Positions 1-8,663 of a DNA stretch of 64,000 bases are shown one piece after another. The DNA is from Glaciecola sp. XM2 (GTDB lineage: Bacteria; Pseudomonadota; Gammaproteobacteria; Enterobacterales; Alteromonadaceae), in NCBI RefSeq assembly GCF_018595715.1, contig NZ_JAHEOJ010000020.1:949583-1013582 (forward strand). Direction: 5' to 3'. The position numbers and the translations under genes were made by a program. Each line of letters opens with the position of its first letter. Position 1 is the first letter of the stretch. The notes under the pieces were generated by a model. It searched no databases and was not told the DNA's origin. It saw only the letters and a list, made by a program, of their open reading frames with translations.

Positions 1-789
1 GTTTTTATTTTTACGAATTTTTACGTAATCGCCCGGGTCAACAGATATTACCTCGTGGCTGTCACAGCTGATTTGCACCGAATCGGAGTTTTGCTTAGAG
101 ATTTTTAGTGTGATTTCGCTATTTGCATCAACAACGATAGGGCGGCTACTGAGAGCGTGTGGGAACATGGGCACAAGGGTTAGCGCGTCTAAGTGTGGCA
201 CTAAGATAGGGCCTCCACCCGACAACGAATAGGCTGTTGAGCCAGTGGGCGTTGCGATTATGAGGCCATCTGAGCGTTGTGAGAATACGAAGTCGCTGCC
301 TACATAGAGTTCAAACTCCATCATGTGTGCTACTTTGCTGTGGTGAAGAACCACCTCATTTATGGCTGTGTGAGATTGACTTAATTGACCATCTTTAAAG
401 ACTTGCGCTTCGAGAATGAAGCGCTTTTCACGATACACTTTATTTTCAAAAATATGGTCTAACTGGCGCTCAATATCCTCTGGGTTGATGTCGGTAAGAA
501 AGCCTAGATTCCCTCGGTTAACACCAACCACGTCGATTTTATATTCTGCGAGCACGCGCGCTGCACCAAGCATATTTCCATCACCGCCAACAACGATGGC
601 CAGATCGGCTTTACTGCCTATTTCTTTTAAAGTCGCTGAGTGGATGTCACATTCTATGCTGTCGGCGATGCGACTTTCGAGCAGTATTTCACAATTGCGC
701 TTTTTAAGTATTGAGATGAGTATCTGAATACTGGCATGTGTGTCTTCATGACTTAGCTTGCCAATTAACCCAACGGTAGCATAACGCAT
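1..789 (-). CDS. nadK: NAD kinase (3' end beyond window)
   Basis: NAD kinase phosphorylates NAD to NADP in the cytosol using ATP. The reading frame runs from ATG at 789 leftward with no stop before the window edge, giving 263 codons against about 292 residues in E. coli, so roughly 30 C-terminal residues are missing. Visible family signatures are the GGDGN motif in VVGGDGNML (near residue 70), NRGNLGFLTD, and the TPTGSTAYSLSGGGPI block. A GAGGAA ribosome site sits just upstream of the ATG. In E. coli this gene is the divergent neighbour of grpE; here about 12.5 kb of catabolic genes separates them. Confidence 0.96.
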   Translation of the reverse strand, partial: MRYATVGLIGKLSHEDTHASIQILISILKKRNCEILLESRIADSIECDIHSATLKEIGSKADLAIVVGGDGNMLGAARVLAEYKIDVVGVNRGNLGFLTDINPEDIERQLDHIFENKVYREKRFILEAQVFKDGQLSQSHTAINEVVLHHSKVAHMMEFELYVGSDFVFSQRSDGLIIATPTGSTAYSLSGGGPILVPHLDALTLVPMFPHALSSRPIVVDANSEITLKISKQNSDSVQISCDSHEVISVDPGDYVKIRKNKN

Positions 790-862
790 AGGTTCCTCTG
801 CGCAATTTGTATAGTTATCAATAGACTATAACAGCATACAAAGGTTGCAAGCAAACACAACA

Positions 863-885
863 GCAAGCATGAAATGATTGCTTGC
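863..885 (-). terminator. Possible terminator between bdhA and nadK
   Basis: Perfect 7-bp inverted repeat (GCAAGCA / TGCTTGC, 9-nt loop). On the minus strand it is followed by a moderately T-rich run. It lies directly after the dehydrogenase stop and would insulate nadK from the catabolic operon. The T tract is imperfect. Confidence 0.4.
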
Positions 886-893
886 CGATATGG

Positions 894-1664
894 CTAGCGC
901 GCAGTCCAACCACCGTCTAAAATCATGGTCTGTCCGGTAATATTCTTAGCCGCGGGACTCATCAAGAATGCGGCGGTTTCTGCGAGCTCATCAATGCCTA
1001 TAAATGCCTTTTTCGGCATCGGTTCGAGCATGATTTTGTTTACGACATCTTCTTCGCTCATATTATTCTCTTTAGCTTGGGCCGCTATTTGGCTCTCCAC
1101 CAAAGGGGTTTTTACATAAGCTGGACATAAGGTGTTGATGGTGACGTTTACATCACCTGTTTCTAATGCGAGGGTTTTGGCAAAACCAAGTAAGCCATGT
1201 TTTGCCGCCACATAAGCGGATTTGTAGGGCGATGCAATCACCGAATGTATGCTCCCAACGTTGATAATGCGGCCAAAGTTTTGCTCGCGCATATGGGGCA
1301 ATAGAGCACGCGTTAATAGGGCAGGGCCTACTAACATAATATCAATCAGTAATTGCCATTTGTCTGCTGGAAAGTCTTCTAGCTTTGATACGTGTTGAAT
1401 GCCGGCGTTATTGACTAACACGTCTACCGGTGTGTCTTTTAATAGCTCGGGAAGAGCCGCTATATTGGCTGCATCAGACACATCTAATTTAACCGCAAAG
1501 GCTTTTGCGCCAGCGTCTTTAAGCTTTTGGGCGGCAGCATTGCCAGCGTCTAAATTGATGTCTGCGATAATAATTTGATGACCAAGGCTAGCCAAGTGTT
1601 CGCCTATTCCAAAGCCTATACCGCTTGCACCACCCGTGATTAAGATTGTTTTGTTACCCGACAT
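894..1664 (-). CDS. bdhA: 3-hydroxybutyrate dehydrogenase (SDR family)
   Basis: 256-residue classical short-chain dehydrogenase. It is expected to oxidise D-3-hydroxybutyrate to acetoacetate with NAD in the cytosol. The Rossmann motif TGGASGIG is at residues 10-17 and NNAG at 85-88. The catalytic triad is S138, Y151 and K155 within SAYVAAKHG. The stretch NNAGIQHVSKLEDFP and the C-terminal LDGGW are typical of 3-hydroxybutyrate dehydrogenases rather than FabG-type reductases. AGGAAA precedes the ATG. It is the last gene of a leftward operon with a permease, a secreted hydrolase and a PHA depolymerase, which supports the substrate call. Other SDR substrates cannot be excluded. Confidence 0.85.
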   Translation of the reverse strand: MSGNKTILITGGASGIGFGIGEHLASLGHQIIIADINLDAGNAAAQKLKDAGAKAFAVKLDVSDAANIAALPELLKDTPVDVLVNNAGIQHVSKLEDFPADKWQLLIDIMLVGPALLTRALLPHMREQNFGRIINVGSIHSVIASPYKSAYVAAKHGLLGFAKTLALETGDVNVTINTLCPAYVKTPLVESQIAAQAKENNMSEEDVVNKIMLEPMPKKAFIGIDELAETAAFLMSPAAKNITGQTMILDGGWTAR

Positions 1665-1712
1665 GAAAGTTTTCCTGATAAATTGTAAAAATGGTTACCT
1701 GCAAACGGTGCG

Positions 1713-2729
1713 TTACTGGGCACCTAACGCTTGCATTACGTTGTAAATCGCTTTTATTTGTGGACCTTGCTTATTGGCATAGTTCTCATCGGTGTAGCCC
1801 CACCAATCCCAACAGCCTTGCGGGTTAAGCGGCATGAACATCGACTTTTTGACTTGCGGATATAGCACGACCATGTCGTTAGCGTCTGCCCAGCGGTTAA
1901 AGCCGCTTTGTTGAGCATAAGCATTATCGACATCTTCACTGCTTTGATTACAACCATGAAAGCTGATGTGTAAAGTGCATAACTCGCCGTCTGCACATGC
2001 CGCTGGTACATAAATATATGCCTCATCGGCAATCGATGTGCCTGATAAAGATGCGTATTGTGATAAATCTATGGTGGCAACTTCTGCCATTGCTTGATCT
2101 TTTGGAGGCGTTAATTCACCGTAGATGTGCTTGAGAATTTCTCCTGCTGCATCAAAGCCACAGTTACCAATAAACGGGCTCTGTGATACGTCACATGCAG
2201 TGCCTGAACCGAGGGTAGGAAAGTGATGTGAAAATGCTTTGTCATCGATGTAAGTAAGCTGGTCATCACCGAGCCATTGTTGATACTGCTTGGCAAGTAA
2301 GTTTGCTGCGGTGCGATTGACTGTCTCATCTAAAGTGCCATGTATAATGAGCACTCTATCGTCTTCGATGTTTGCTTTAGAAGCCAGTAACTCATCGGCT
2401 TGAAAACGCTCATATTGCGCAATAAAAGGCTCGTTTGTAATGCTGCTAGACGCCTTACTGACGCATTGCCCTAATGCGATACCTATATCATTTAACGCGC
2501 AATAATATGGGCCTGCGCCGACAATGCCAGCACCTACAATCGTTTGCGAGTGCGCAAGTTGGAATTGCGTAGCCATGTATCCGCCAGATGACAAGCCGCT
2601 GACAGACGTTTGTTCGAGATTTAGATTAAGCTTCACGCCATCTGATGCACTTACCGGCACTAGCGCCGTGCTCAATAAGGCACCTGTCAACATGCTCATA
2701 AGCATGGTTCTTTTATTTACTATACTCAT
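1713..2729 (-). CDS. Secreted short-chain PHA depolymerase (type 2 catalytic domain)
   Basis: 338-residue serine esterase with an N-terminal signal peptide (basic start, hydrophobic residues 9-25, likely cleavage after VSA at 26-28). The lipase box GLSSG is at residues 45-49, making S47 the likely nucleophile. A box so near the mature N-terminus is the arrangement of type 2 extracellular PHB depolymerases. SFHGCNQ and NPQGCWDWWGY are further family blocks. The protein is short and lacks an obvious C-terminal polymer-binding domain, so it may act on amorphous polymer or soluble oligomers rather than crystalline granules. It begins 14 nt after the upstream hydrolase gene, so the two are co-transcribed. 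Confidence 0.85.
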   Translation of the reverse strand: MSIVNKRTMLMSMLTGALLSTALVPVSASDGVKLNLNLEQTSVSGLSSGGYMATQFQLAHSQTIVGAGIVGAGPYYCALNDIGIALGQCVSKASSSITNEPFIAQYERFQADELLASKANIEDDRVLIIHGTLDETVNRTAANLLAKQYQQWLGDDQLTYIDDKAFSHHFPTLGSGTACDVSQSPFIGNCGFDAAGEILKHIYGELTPPKDQAMAEVATIDLSQYASLSGTSIADEAYIYVPAACADGELCTLHISFHGCNQSSEDVDNAYAQQSGFNRWADANDMVVLYPQVKKSMFMPLNPQGCWDWWGYTDENYANKQGPQIKAIYNVMQALGAQ

Positions 2730-2743
2730 GTTGATGTCCCTTC

Positions 2744-4003
2744 CTAATCTGCCAAAAATGCTCTTATTGTCTCGCTGTGAATGGCGATGCCGCTCAAGCC
2801 TTCTAAATGCCCTAAGTCGCCTTCAAGATAGACCAGTTCTACCTCTTTATCGTTTGCTTTGAGCATGTCTCGTGCTCGCTCCAAGTGATACGGCATTAAC
2901 AACTGATCTTGAGTCGCCGGGATAAACAAGGTTTTTGCTTTAATATTCGCTAGCCCTTGTTCAATATCGTCATTCATACCCGTTAAAAATAGCTGATTAG
3001 CACGGACTAAATACAATAGATGATTGGCGTCCATACTCGTTGTTCTGCCGCGCGCTCTTTCCATCAGCCACTGCACAATAACCGGTGACTGTTGAATATC
3101 ATATAAATCAGGCTTGCCATCAGCTTGTGCAAGTAGCTGCGCATTTACATCATTAAAGAAATTAGGCGCCAGTGCACTTTGCGTAACAAGCGCCAGCGCC
3201 GCGGCTAAACCTTCATTTGGAAAGTTTTCTGGGGGCTGGTCGTAATACGCACCGCCGCGCCAGTTTTTATCTAAACGAATAGGCGTCGTCCATTGCTCAA
3301 GGGTCGCGGTTGTCCAACCATCTGCCTTTACCGTACCTATAACAGAAATGAGTCTAGGGACCATATCAGGGTAGGCTGATGCCCATTCAATTGCTTGCAT
3401 TGAACCCATAGATGGGCCAGCAACCGCATATAGTTTGTTAATGCCTAAAGAGGCCAGGACAGACTTTTGTACATTCACAAAGTCACGCATGGTGACCACA
3501 GGAAAGCTCAAACCGTAGGGCTTGCCTGTATCAGGGTTGATAGACGCAGGCCCAGTGGTGATAACGTTCTCATCATAAGCATTGATGTTGACCAAACTAT
3601 CGACACTGATCACAAAAAAGCGATTAGTATCGATGGCTTTATTAGGGCCGATGATACTGTCCCAGTAGCCCGGCTCTTCATCATCGGGGTGATACTTGCC
3701 AGCAGCATGAGACGTGCCGGTAAAATAGTGAGTGATCAGGATGACGTTACTTTTATCATCGTTCAGTTCACCGTAGCTTTCCCAACCCACGCGGACATTC
3801 TTAATTATATCGCCACCAAAAGTCTCAAACTGCTCGATTTCGTGCACTTGTTTTGTCACCAACATCGTATCATTACTTGAGGTTGCGTTGACTGATTGTG
3901 TATCGTTCATATTGCTCCAAGCAAGCGTTGGCATGCAAATACCAGCTAAAAGAAAGCATAATACCTTACAATAGCGTGATGATTGTTGTTGAACCGCAAA
4001 CAT
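2744..4003 (-). CDS. Secreted MetX-like alpha/beta hydrolase
   Basis: 419 residues from the ATG at 4003. A longer frame starts at 4042 but overlaps gntP, and the 4003 start has an AAGGG site and gives a clean signal peptide. Residues 10-30 form a hydrophobic export signal ending near AWS. The body resembles homoserine O-acetyltransferase: nucleophile S198 in GPSMGSMQ, D366 in ATQDQLLMP and H399 in DLGHLEG. MetX enzymes are cytosolic, so an exported copy in a depolymerase operon is unlikely to make methionine precursor. Hydrolysis of 3-hydroxybutyrate oligomers or another ester is an inference from context. Spacing to gntP is 16 nt. Confidence 0.7.
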   Translation of the reverse strand: MFAVQQQSSRYCKVLCFLLAGICMPTLAWSNMNDTQSVNATSSNDTMLVTKQVHEIEQFETFGGDIIKNVRVGWESYGELNDDKSNVILITHYFTGTSHAAGKYHPDDEEPGYWDSIIGPNKAIDTNRFFVISVDSLVNINAYDENVITTGPASINPDTGKPYGLSFPVVTMRDFVNVQKSVLASLGINKLYAVAGPSMGSMQAIEWASAYPDMVPRLISVIGTVKADGWTTATLEQWTTPIRLDKNWRGGAYYDQPPENFPNEGLAAALALVTQSALAPNFFNDVNAQLLAQADGKPDLYDIQQSPVIVQWLMERARGRTTSMDANHLLYLVRANQLFLTGMNDDIEQGLANIKAKTLFIPATQDQLLMPYHLERARDMLKANDKEVELVYLEGDLGHLEGLSGIAIHSETIRAFLAD

Positions 4004-4019
4004 TTTTAGTGCCCTTTGT

Positions 4020-5315
4020 TTAGAACAAAATGAATAATGCAATCGCCATTGTCAGGCCTATAATTGGCACTAACACGGTGAGCGCTGCCATCGGTCCATA
4101 CGCCGCCTGATGTGTCTCATGACAAATCGCGCGAATGGTTGTCACTACGTAACCATTATGAGGCAACGAATCAAGTGCACCTGAGCTGATAGACACAATA
4201 CGATGAAGTTCTTCAGGGTCTACGCCTTGGTCCATATAATACGGGCCCACAAGGGGTAATGCGATAGCTTGACCACCTGATGCACTGCCCGTTAAGCCTG
4301 CAATTACGCTCACCGCAATGGCTGCGCCGATTAGCTCATTCCCTGGTATCTGCGTCATAATTTCAACAGTAGACTGAAACGCTTCTGTGGTCTTTGCAAT
4401 TGCACCAAAGCCTACCACTGCGGCGGTGTTGCCAATTGCGACTAAAGCGCCTGTAGTGCCAAGATTAACAGCGTTGCCAAGGTTTTGGAAATATCTAAAG
4501 TTAATTAGCATGAGGGTTAAAACACCACTGCCTAACGCCACAATAAGCGCCATTTCTTTGTATGTTTCGTGGAACAAAAACGAAATGATCAAGACCACAA
4601 ACAACGGTACAAGTCCGGTAAATGGATGAGGATAATCACGCTCAATCATTTCTGGGTCTTGTGGTTTAATGTGAAAACGCTCACCGTTATTGACAGCTTT
4701 TAAGACCATTTTCTTTAACCACCAATAACCAAATACCGCCATAAACACGGCCACTACAGCACTGACTTCCCATGCTGCAAATGGAGATGTGCCCAAATAT
4801 TTGATGGGTATCCAGTTTTGAATTTCAGGAGAGCCGGCGGAGGTCATGGTAAATGTAACGGAGCCAAAGGCAAGCGTTGCTGGAATAAATCGTCTGGGCA
4901 AATCAGCATCTTTAAACAGGCTGAGCGCCATCGGATATACTGAAAATGCAACAACAAATACGCTTACACCACCATAAGTGAGTATTGCACATGCGGCTAC
5001 TACAGCGAATATTGCGTGTTTGTAGCCTAGCTTAGAAATAATCCAGCGAGCGAGTGAGTCGGCAGCTCCTGTGTCCTCCATGAACTTGCCAAACAAAGCG
5101 CCGAGTAAAAACATGAAAAACCAAGCGGCGATAAACGAAGTAAAACCGCTCATGTAGGTTTGTACAAAATTAACCTCGCCAACAAAGATACTCATATTGC
5201 TGGTAAGCGCCACAATAATGGCGCACAGAGGAGCGGCGATGAATAAATTCATACCCCGTATGGTTAAGATGATGAGCAAGGCTAGGCCGCCCACAAGTCC
5301 GATTAAACTTAACAT
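4020..5315 (-). CDS. GntP-family permease, likely for 3-hydroxybutyrate
   Basis: 431-residue inner-membrane transporter with roughly 12 hydrophobic segments. The regions TYGGVSVFVVAFSVYP, TSAGSPEIQNWIP and GSASGGQAIALP are characteristic of GntP / GntT permeases, which import gluconate or small hydroxy acids with protons. The ATG at 5315 is preferred over an in-frame TTG one codon upstream, because AGGAT is better spaced from the ATG. It is the first gene of the leftward operon with the MetX-like hydrolase, depolymerase and dehydrogenase, so a short hydroxy acid such as 3-hydroxybutyrate is the probable cargo. Substrate is inferred from neighbours. Confidence 0.85.
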   Translation of the reverse strand: MLSLIGLVGGLALLIILTIRGMNLFIAAPLCAIIVALTSNMSIFVGEVNFVQTYMSGFTSFIAAWFFMFLLGALFGKFMEDTGAADSLARWIISKLGYKHAIFAVVAACAILTYGGVSVFVVAFSVYPMALSLFKDADLPRRFIPATLAFGSVTFTMTSAGSPEIQNWIPIKYLGTSPFAAWEVSAVVAVFMAVFGYWWLKKMVLKAVNNGERFHIKPQDPEMIERDYPHPFTGLVPLFVVLIISFLFHETYKEMALIVALGSGVLTLMLINFRYFQNLGNAVNLGTTGALVAIGNTAAVVGFGAIAKTTEAFQSTVEIMTQIPGNELIGAAIAVSVIAGLTGSASGGQAIALPLVGPYYMDQGVDPEELHRIVSISSGALDSLPHNGYVVTTIRAICHETHQAAYGPMAALTVLVPIIGLTMAIALFILF

Positions 5316-5370
5316 CAAAAATATCCTGTTATTGCTTTTATTAGATGCTCAATCGAGCGTTGGATAAGAG

Positions 5371-5393
5371 TTACATGAAGTATAAGCATGTAA
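5371..5393. promoter_or_regulatory. Inverted repeat in divergent promoter region (site 1)
   Basis: TTACATG, 9-nt spacer, CATGTAA; arms are perfect and flanked by a further TGGA / TCCA pair. It lies between the divergent permease and TonB-receptor genes, nearer the permease start. Possible operator for a dimeric regulator; binding protein unknown. Confidence 0.4.
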
Positions 5394-5480
5394 TCCATCG
5401 TGCGCACAATCCCGCTTTTAATCTGTGACCGCAGACCGCCAGGATGCGCAAAGTGTGGTCTATAGCGCCCTAAATTCCCA

Positions 5481-5496
5481 TAGTACGATGGTACTA
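5481..5496. promoter_or_regulatory. Inverted repeat in divergent promoter region (site 2)
   Basis: Perfect TAGTAC-GATG-GTACTA repeat about 84 bp upstream of the TonB receptor ATG. Its half-site spacing fits a dimeric LuxR-type regulator, and such a regulator gene lies just downstream of the receptor. The pairing is inferred. Confidence 0.4.
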
Positions 5497-5579
5497 GTTA
5501 TTTTTTAACGATTTTAACTTAAATTTAACAACGACCGCGATCCCCAGCAACATTAAAGTAAACGTCCTAGGGAATAAAA

Positions 5580-7946
5580 ATGAAAACCAATAAGAAAGCT
5601 AATATGACACACAGTAAATACGGATTTAGATTAAGCGCAACTGCAGCCGCTGTAGGCGCGTTGTTAATGACCAGCCCAATTCACGCGCAAGAAGAAGAGA
5701 GTGAGACGGCTACACAACAAGCTGGTACGCTTGAGAGAATTGAAGTCACGGCGCGACGTACCGTTGAATCGTTGCAAGAAGTGCCAGTAGCGGTGACGTC
5801 AGTCAGCGCTGCAGACTTACAGGCGCGAGGCATAACGGTACTAACAGAAGTTCAGCAGTTTTCTCCAAATACAACGCTGCAAACCAGCCGTGGTACAAAT
5901 TCAACATTAACAGCCTTTATTCGTGGTGTTGGTCAACAAGACCCATTATGGGGATATGAGCCTGGCGTAGGCATTTACATTGATGACGTGTATATCGCAA
6001 GGCCACAAGGCGCTGTACTTGACCTCTTAAACGTTCAGCGTGTAGAGGTATTACGTGGGCCGCAAGGCACCCTTTATGGTAAAAACACCATTGGTGGTGC
6101 GGTAAAATACGTTACTAAAGAAATGTCGGGTGACACTGAATTTAATGCACAAGCAACCCTTGGTAGCTACTCTCAGCAAGACATAATGGTGACCGGTCAA
6201 ATTCCATTGATTGAAGATAAGCTCTACGTTGGTGGCGGTTATGCCAATCTGACCCGTGACGGTTTTGGAGAATTCTTAATCTCTGCACTGCCAGACCAAG
6301 ACCTTGAAAACTACAATAAAGACCTATGGGCAGCCCGTATTGCGGTTGAGTACAGTCCAACAGATAAGTTGTTTTTCCGCTTAGACTGGGACAAAACAGA
6401 AGATACTTCAAATTCGAAAGGTGGATTTAGACTACTTCCTAGTATTTTAACTAACGCTCCTGTTCCAGACAGCGTATATGACTCATACACCAGTCTACCG
6501 ACGGAAAACTTGGTAGAGGTAGAAGGGCTTAGCTTTTTAGCTCGTTATGACGTCTCTGACAATTTACAGCTTAAATACATTGCCTCTAGTCGCGAAAGTT
6601 ACTCACCGACAAATATCGACTTTGATAATACGCCAGTAGACGTCTTTGATGTTCCTGCTATCTATGAAGATGAAAATACGACGCATGAACTACAAGCAAA
6701 CTATATTGGTGATGCATTTACCGTAACAGGCGGCTTGTATTATTACGACGGTGAGTCGTGTGGTAGCTTTGATGCGATATTAGGTGCGCTTGGACGTATA
6801 GCCTTTGGTGTACCAGGACTTACGCGTGAAGTTGCTGGTTGCAACAACTCTGAAAGTGTTGCGGCATATACACAAGCGGATTTTGAATTGACTGATAAAC
6901 TATCGATTACCGTAGGTGCGCGTTATACTGAAGAAACAAAAGAAGCGTTTGTCAATAATGGCTTAATCTTCGCAAATGTTTATCCTGAGTCTGGTTGGAT
7001 CCCTGGGTATGTTAGACCAGCAGGTACGTTCCCCGGCAACAACCTTGTTCCTCAAGTTTTAGGTCAAGATACAAATGGCGACAGTGTATTAGATGCACCT
7101 TCTGAAGAAACGTGGTCACGTTTCACGCCGCGCTTGGGGCTTGACTACAAAGTGTCTGACGACATGATGATTTTCGCTAGTTTCTCACAAGGGTTTAAAT
7201 CAGGTACGTTCAACCCACGTGCGACTATTAATGAAAATGCGGTTAATCCAGAAGTGGTGGATTCACTTGAAGTAGGTATTAAAGCTGATTTAAGTGACAA
7301 TCTAAGAACCAACGTCACCGTATTTAGCTTAGATCACAAAGACCGCCAGTACATTTCTGTATTGCCAGTGACTTCGCCAGAAGATTTGAACCAGGTACTT
7401 GGTAACGTTGGTGAATCAACCGCAACAGGTCTTGAAGCTGAAATTACATGGGTAGCCACTGAATCACTGACCTTCGATGTTGCATTAGGCTACATCGACG
7501 CTGATTTTGAAGAGGTGATTTCTATTGGTCCAGGCGGTCAGGAAACTGATATTTCTGACCAGTTCGCGATTTCAAATACCCCTGAATACACCGCTAACTT
7601 TGCGGCCAATTACATGATGGATACCGATGTTGGTTACTTTATGTTTACAGCCAACTATTACTATCGTGATGACTACAACATTGATGAAACAGCAAATAGC
7701 TTGTTGAGCCAAGACGGGTACGGTTTGTTTAACGTCAGCGCCACTTGGGAAAGTGTTTCAGGTCAATATTATGCAGGGCTGCATCTGAAAAACATTACCG
7801 ACGAAGAATACTTAGTGGGTGGATATCAGTTTGTAACCCCTGACGGTAACGGCGGATTTATTCCGGGCACGGGCGGCGATAATACCCTAATCGGTTATTA
7901 TGGCGACCCACGAACAGTTCATCTGACTGTTGGTTATCGTTTCTAA
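5580..7946 (+). CDS. TonB-dependent outer-membrane receptor
   Basis: 788 residues. The signal peptide ends near HAQ (about residue 37). A TonB box-like segment (IEVTARR) is at about 53-59, then the plug domain with PVAVTSV, RGVGQQDP, VYIARPQGA and RVEVLRGPQGTLYGKNTIGGAV (split here by residue limits: RVEVLRGPQG then TLYGKNTIGG). A long beta-barrel follows, ending in the typical aromatic FVTP...YRF C-terminus. It lacks the extra N-terminal signalling domain of FecA-type transducers. AGGGAA precedes the ATG. It is divergent from the hydroxybutyrate operon, so uptake of polymer fragments or another ligand across the outer membrane is plausible. The ligand cannot be read from sequence. Confidence 0.92.
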   Translation: MKTNKKANMTHSKYGFRLSATAAAVGALLMTSPIHAQEEESETATQQAGTLERIEVTARRTVESLQEVPVAVTSVSAADLQARGITVLTEVQQFSPNTTLQTSRGTNSTLTAFIRGVGQQDPLWGYEPGVGIYIDDVYIARPQGAVLDLLNVQRVEVLRGPQGTLYGKNTIGGAVKYVTKEMSGDTEFNAQATLGSYSQQDIMVTGQIPLIEDKLYVGGGYANLTRDGFGEFLISALPDQDLENYNKDLWAARIAVEYSPTDKLFFRLDWDKTEDTSNSKGGFRLLPSILTNAPVPDSVYDSYTSLPTENLVEVEGLSFLARYDVSDNLQLKYIASSRESYSPTNIDFDNTPVDVFDVPAIYEDENTTHELQANYIGDAFTVTGGLYYYDGESCGSFDAILGALGRIAFGVPGLTREVAGCNNSESVAAYTQADFELTDKLSITVGARYTEETKEAFVNNGLIFANVYPESGWIPGYVRPAGTFPGNNLVPQVLGQDTNGDSVLDAPSEETWSRFTPRLGLDYKVSDDMMIFASFSQGFKSGTFNPRATINENAVNPEVVDSLEVGIKADLSDNLRTNVTVFSLDHKDRQYISVLPVTSPEDLNQVLGNVGESTATGLEAEITWVATESLTFDVALGYIDADFEEVISIGPGGQETDISDQFAISNTPEYTANFAANYMMDTDVGYFMFTANYYYRDDYNIDETANSLLSQDGYGLFNVSATWESVSGQYYAGLHLKNITDEEYLVGGYQFVTPDGNGGFIPGTGGDNTLIGYYGDPRTVHLTVGYRF

Positions 7947-7955
7947 AAGTGAAAA

Positions 7956-7976
7956 AAAGGCGGCTCTGCCGCCTTT
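7956..7976 (+). terminator. Hairpin terminator after TonB receptor
   Basis: Perfect 9-bp stem AAAGGCGGC / GCCGCCTTT with a TCT loop, ten bases after the receptor stop codon. The T run is short (CTTTCTTC), so termination may be partial. Confidence 0.75.
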
Positions 7977-8012
7977 CTTCTATGTTAGTCTAGCGTTTAT
8001 CAGACAATCACT

Positions 8013-8663
8013 ATGAATCCATTTATGCCAGACTTATATCAGGCGCTAATTGCAGATGACCACCCGCTTTTCAGAAATGCACTGCATCAAGTATTGAGCG
8101 AGCAACTGAATATGGTCGTGACGCAATCGCATAACTTTGAGCAAACCATAGAAGCGCTAAAGCACACCCCCGATATTGATTTAGTATTTTTAGATTTAAA
8201 CATGCCCGATACAGAAGGCTTAAGCGGCCTTACACGTTTGCGTGCTGAACACCCCAATATACTCATTATCATAGTCTCTGCTGATGAAGACCCTGTTACC
8301 ATAAGCAAATGTATACACCTTGGCGCCAGCGCATTCATCCCAAAATCAGAGAGTCTAGAAAGTATCTCAGACGCAGTGCATACCGTGCTTGATGGAGAGC
8401 AATGGTTACCACCAGATTTTGTCTTGTCTAACACCGATAACGTTGAAATTGAAAACTTCCAACGCTTAGAGACCTTAACGCCGCATCAGCTAAAAGTGCT
8501 GAATATGATAGCCAACGGCTTGTTAAATAAGCAAATTGCCTACGAGTTGGATATATCTGAGTCCACCGTTAAACAACATGCTTCGGCGGTATTACGTAAG
8601 CTCGGTGTGAACAATCGAACCTTAGCGGGGATTATGTATAAACAGCTTATGAGTATTGAGTAA
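8013..8663 (+). CDS. LuxR/NarL-type response regulator (CrbR-like)
   Basis: 216-residue DNA-binding response regulator. The receiver domain (residues about 8-125) carries the acidic pair D15/D16, phospho-acceptor D61 in FLDLNMPD, S89 and K111 in IPKSES. The C-terminal LuxR helix-turn-helix (about 154-213) shows LTPHQLKVLNMIANG and STVKQHASAVLRKL. No good ribosome site is visible before the ATG at 8013. The gene ends 17 bases inside the convergent GGDEF gene. With the transporter-fused hybrid kinase two genes away, the pair resembles CrbS/CrbR systems that control acetate and short-acid use. That assignment rests on domain architecture and proximity. Confidence 0.85.
   Translation: MNPFMPDLYQALIADDHPLFRNALHQVLSEQLNMVVTQSHNFEQTIEALKHTPDIDLVFLDLNMPDTEGLSGLTRLRAEHPNILIIIVSADEDPVTISKCIHLGASAFIPKSESLESISDAVHTVLDGEQWLPPDFVLSNTDNVEIENFQRLETLTPHQLKVLNMIANGLLNKQIAYELDISESTVKQHASAVLRKLGVNNRTLAGIMYKQLMSIE

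Noticed and set aside
4004..4042. Longer N-terminus of the MetX-like hydrolase
   Set aside because: It overlaps gntP and would put 13 residues in front of the signal peptide.
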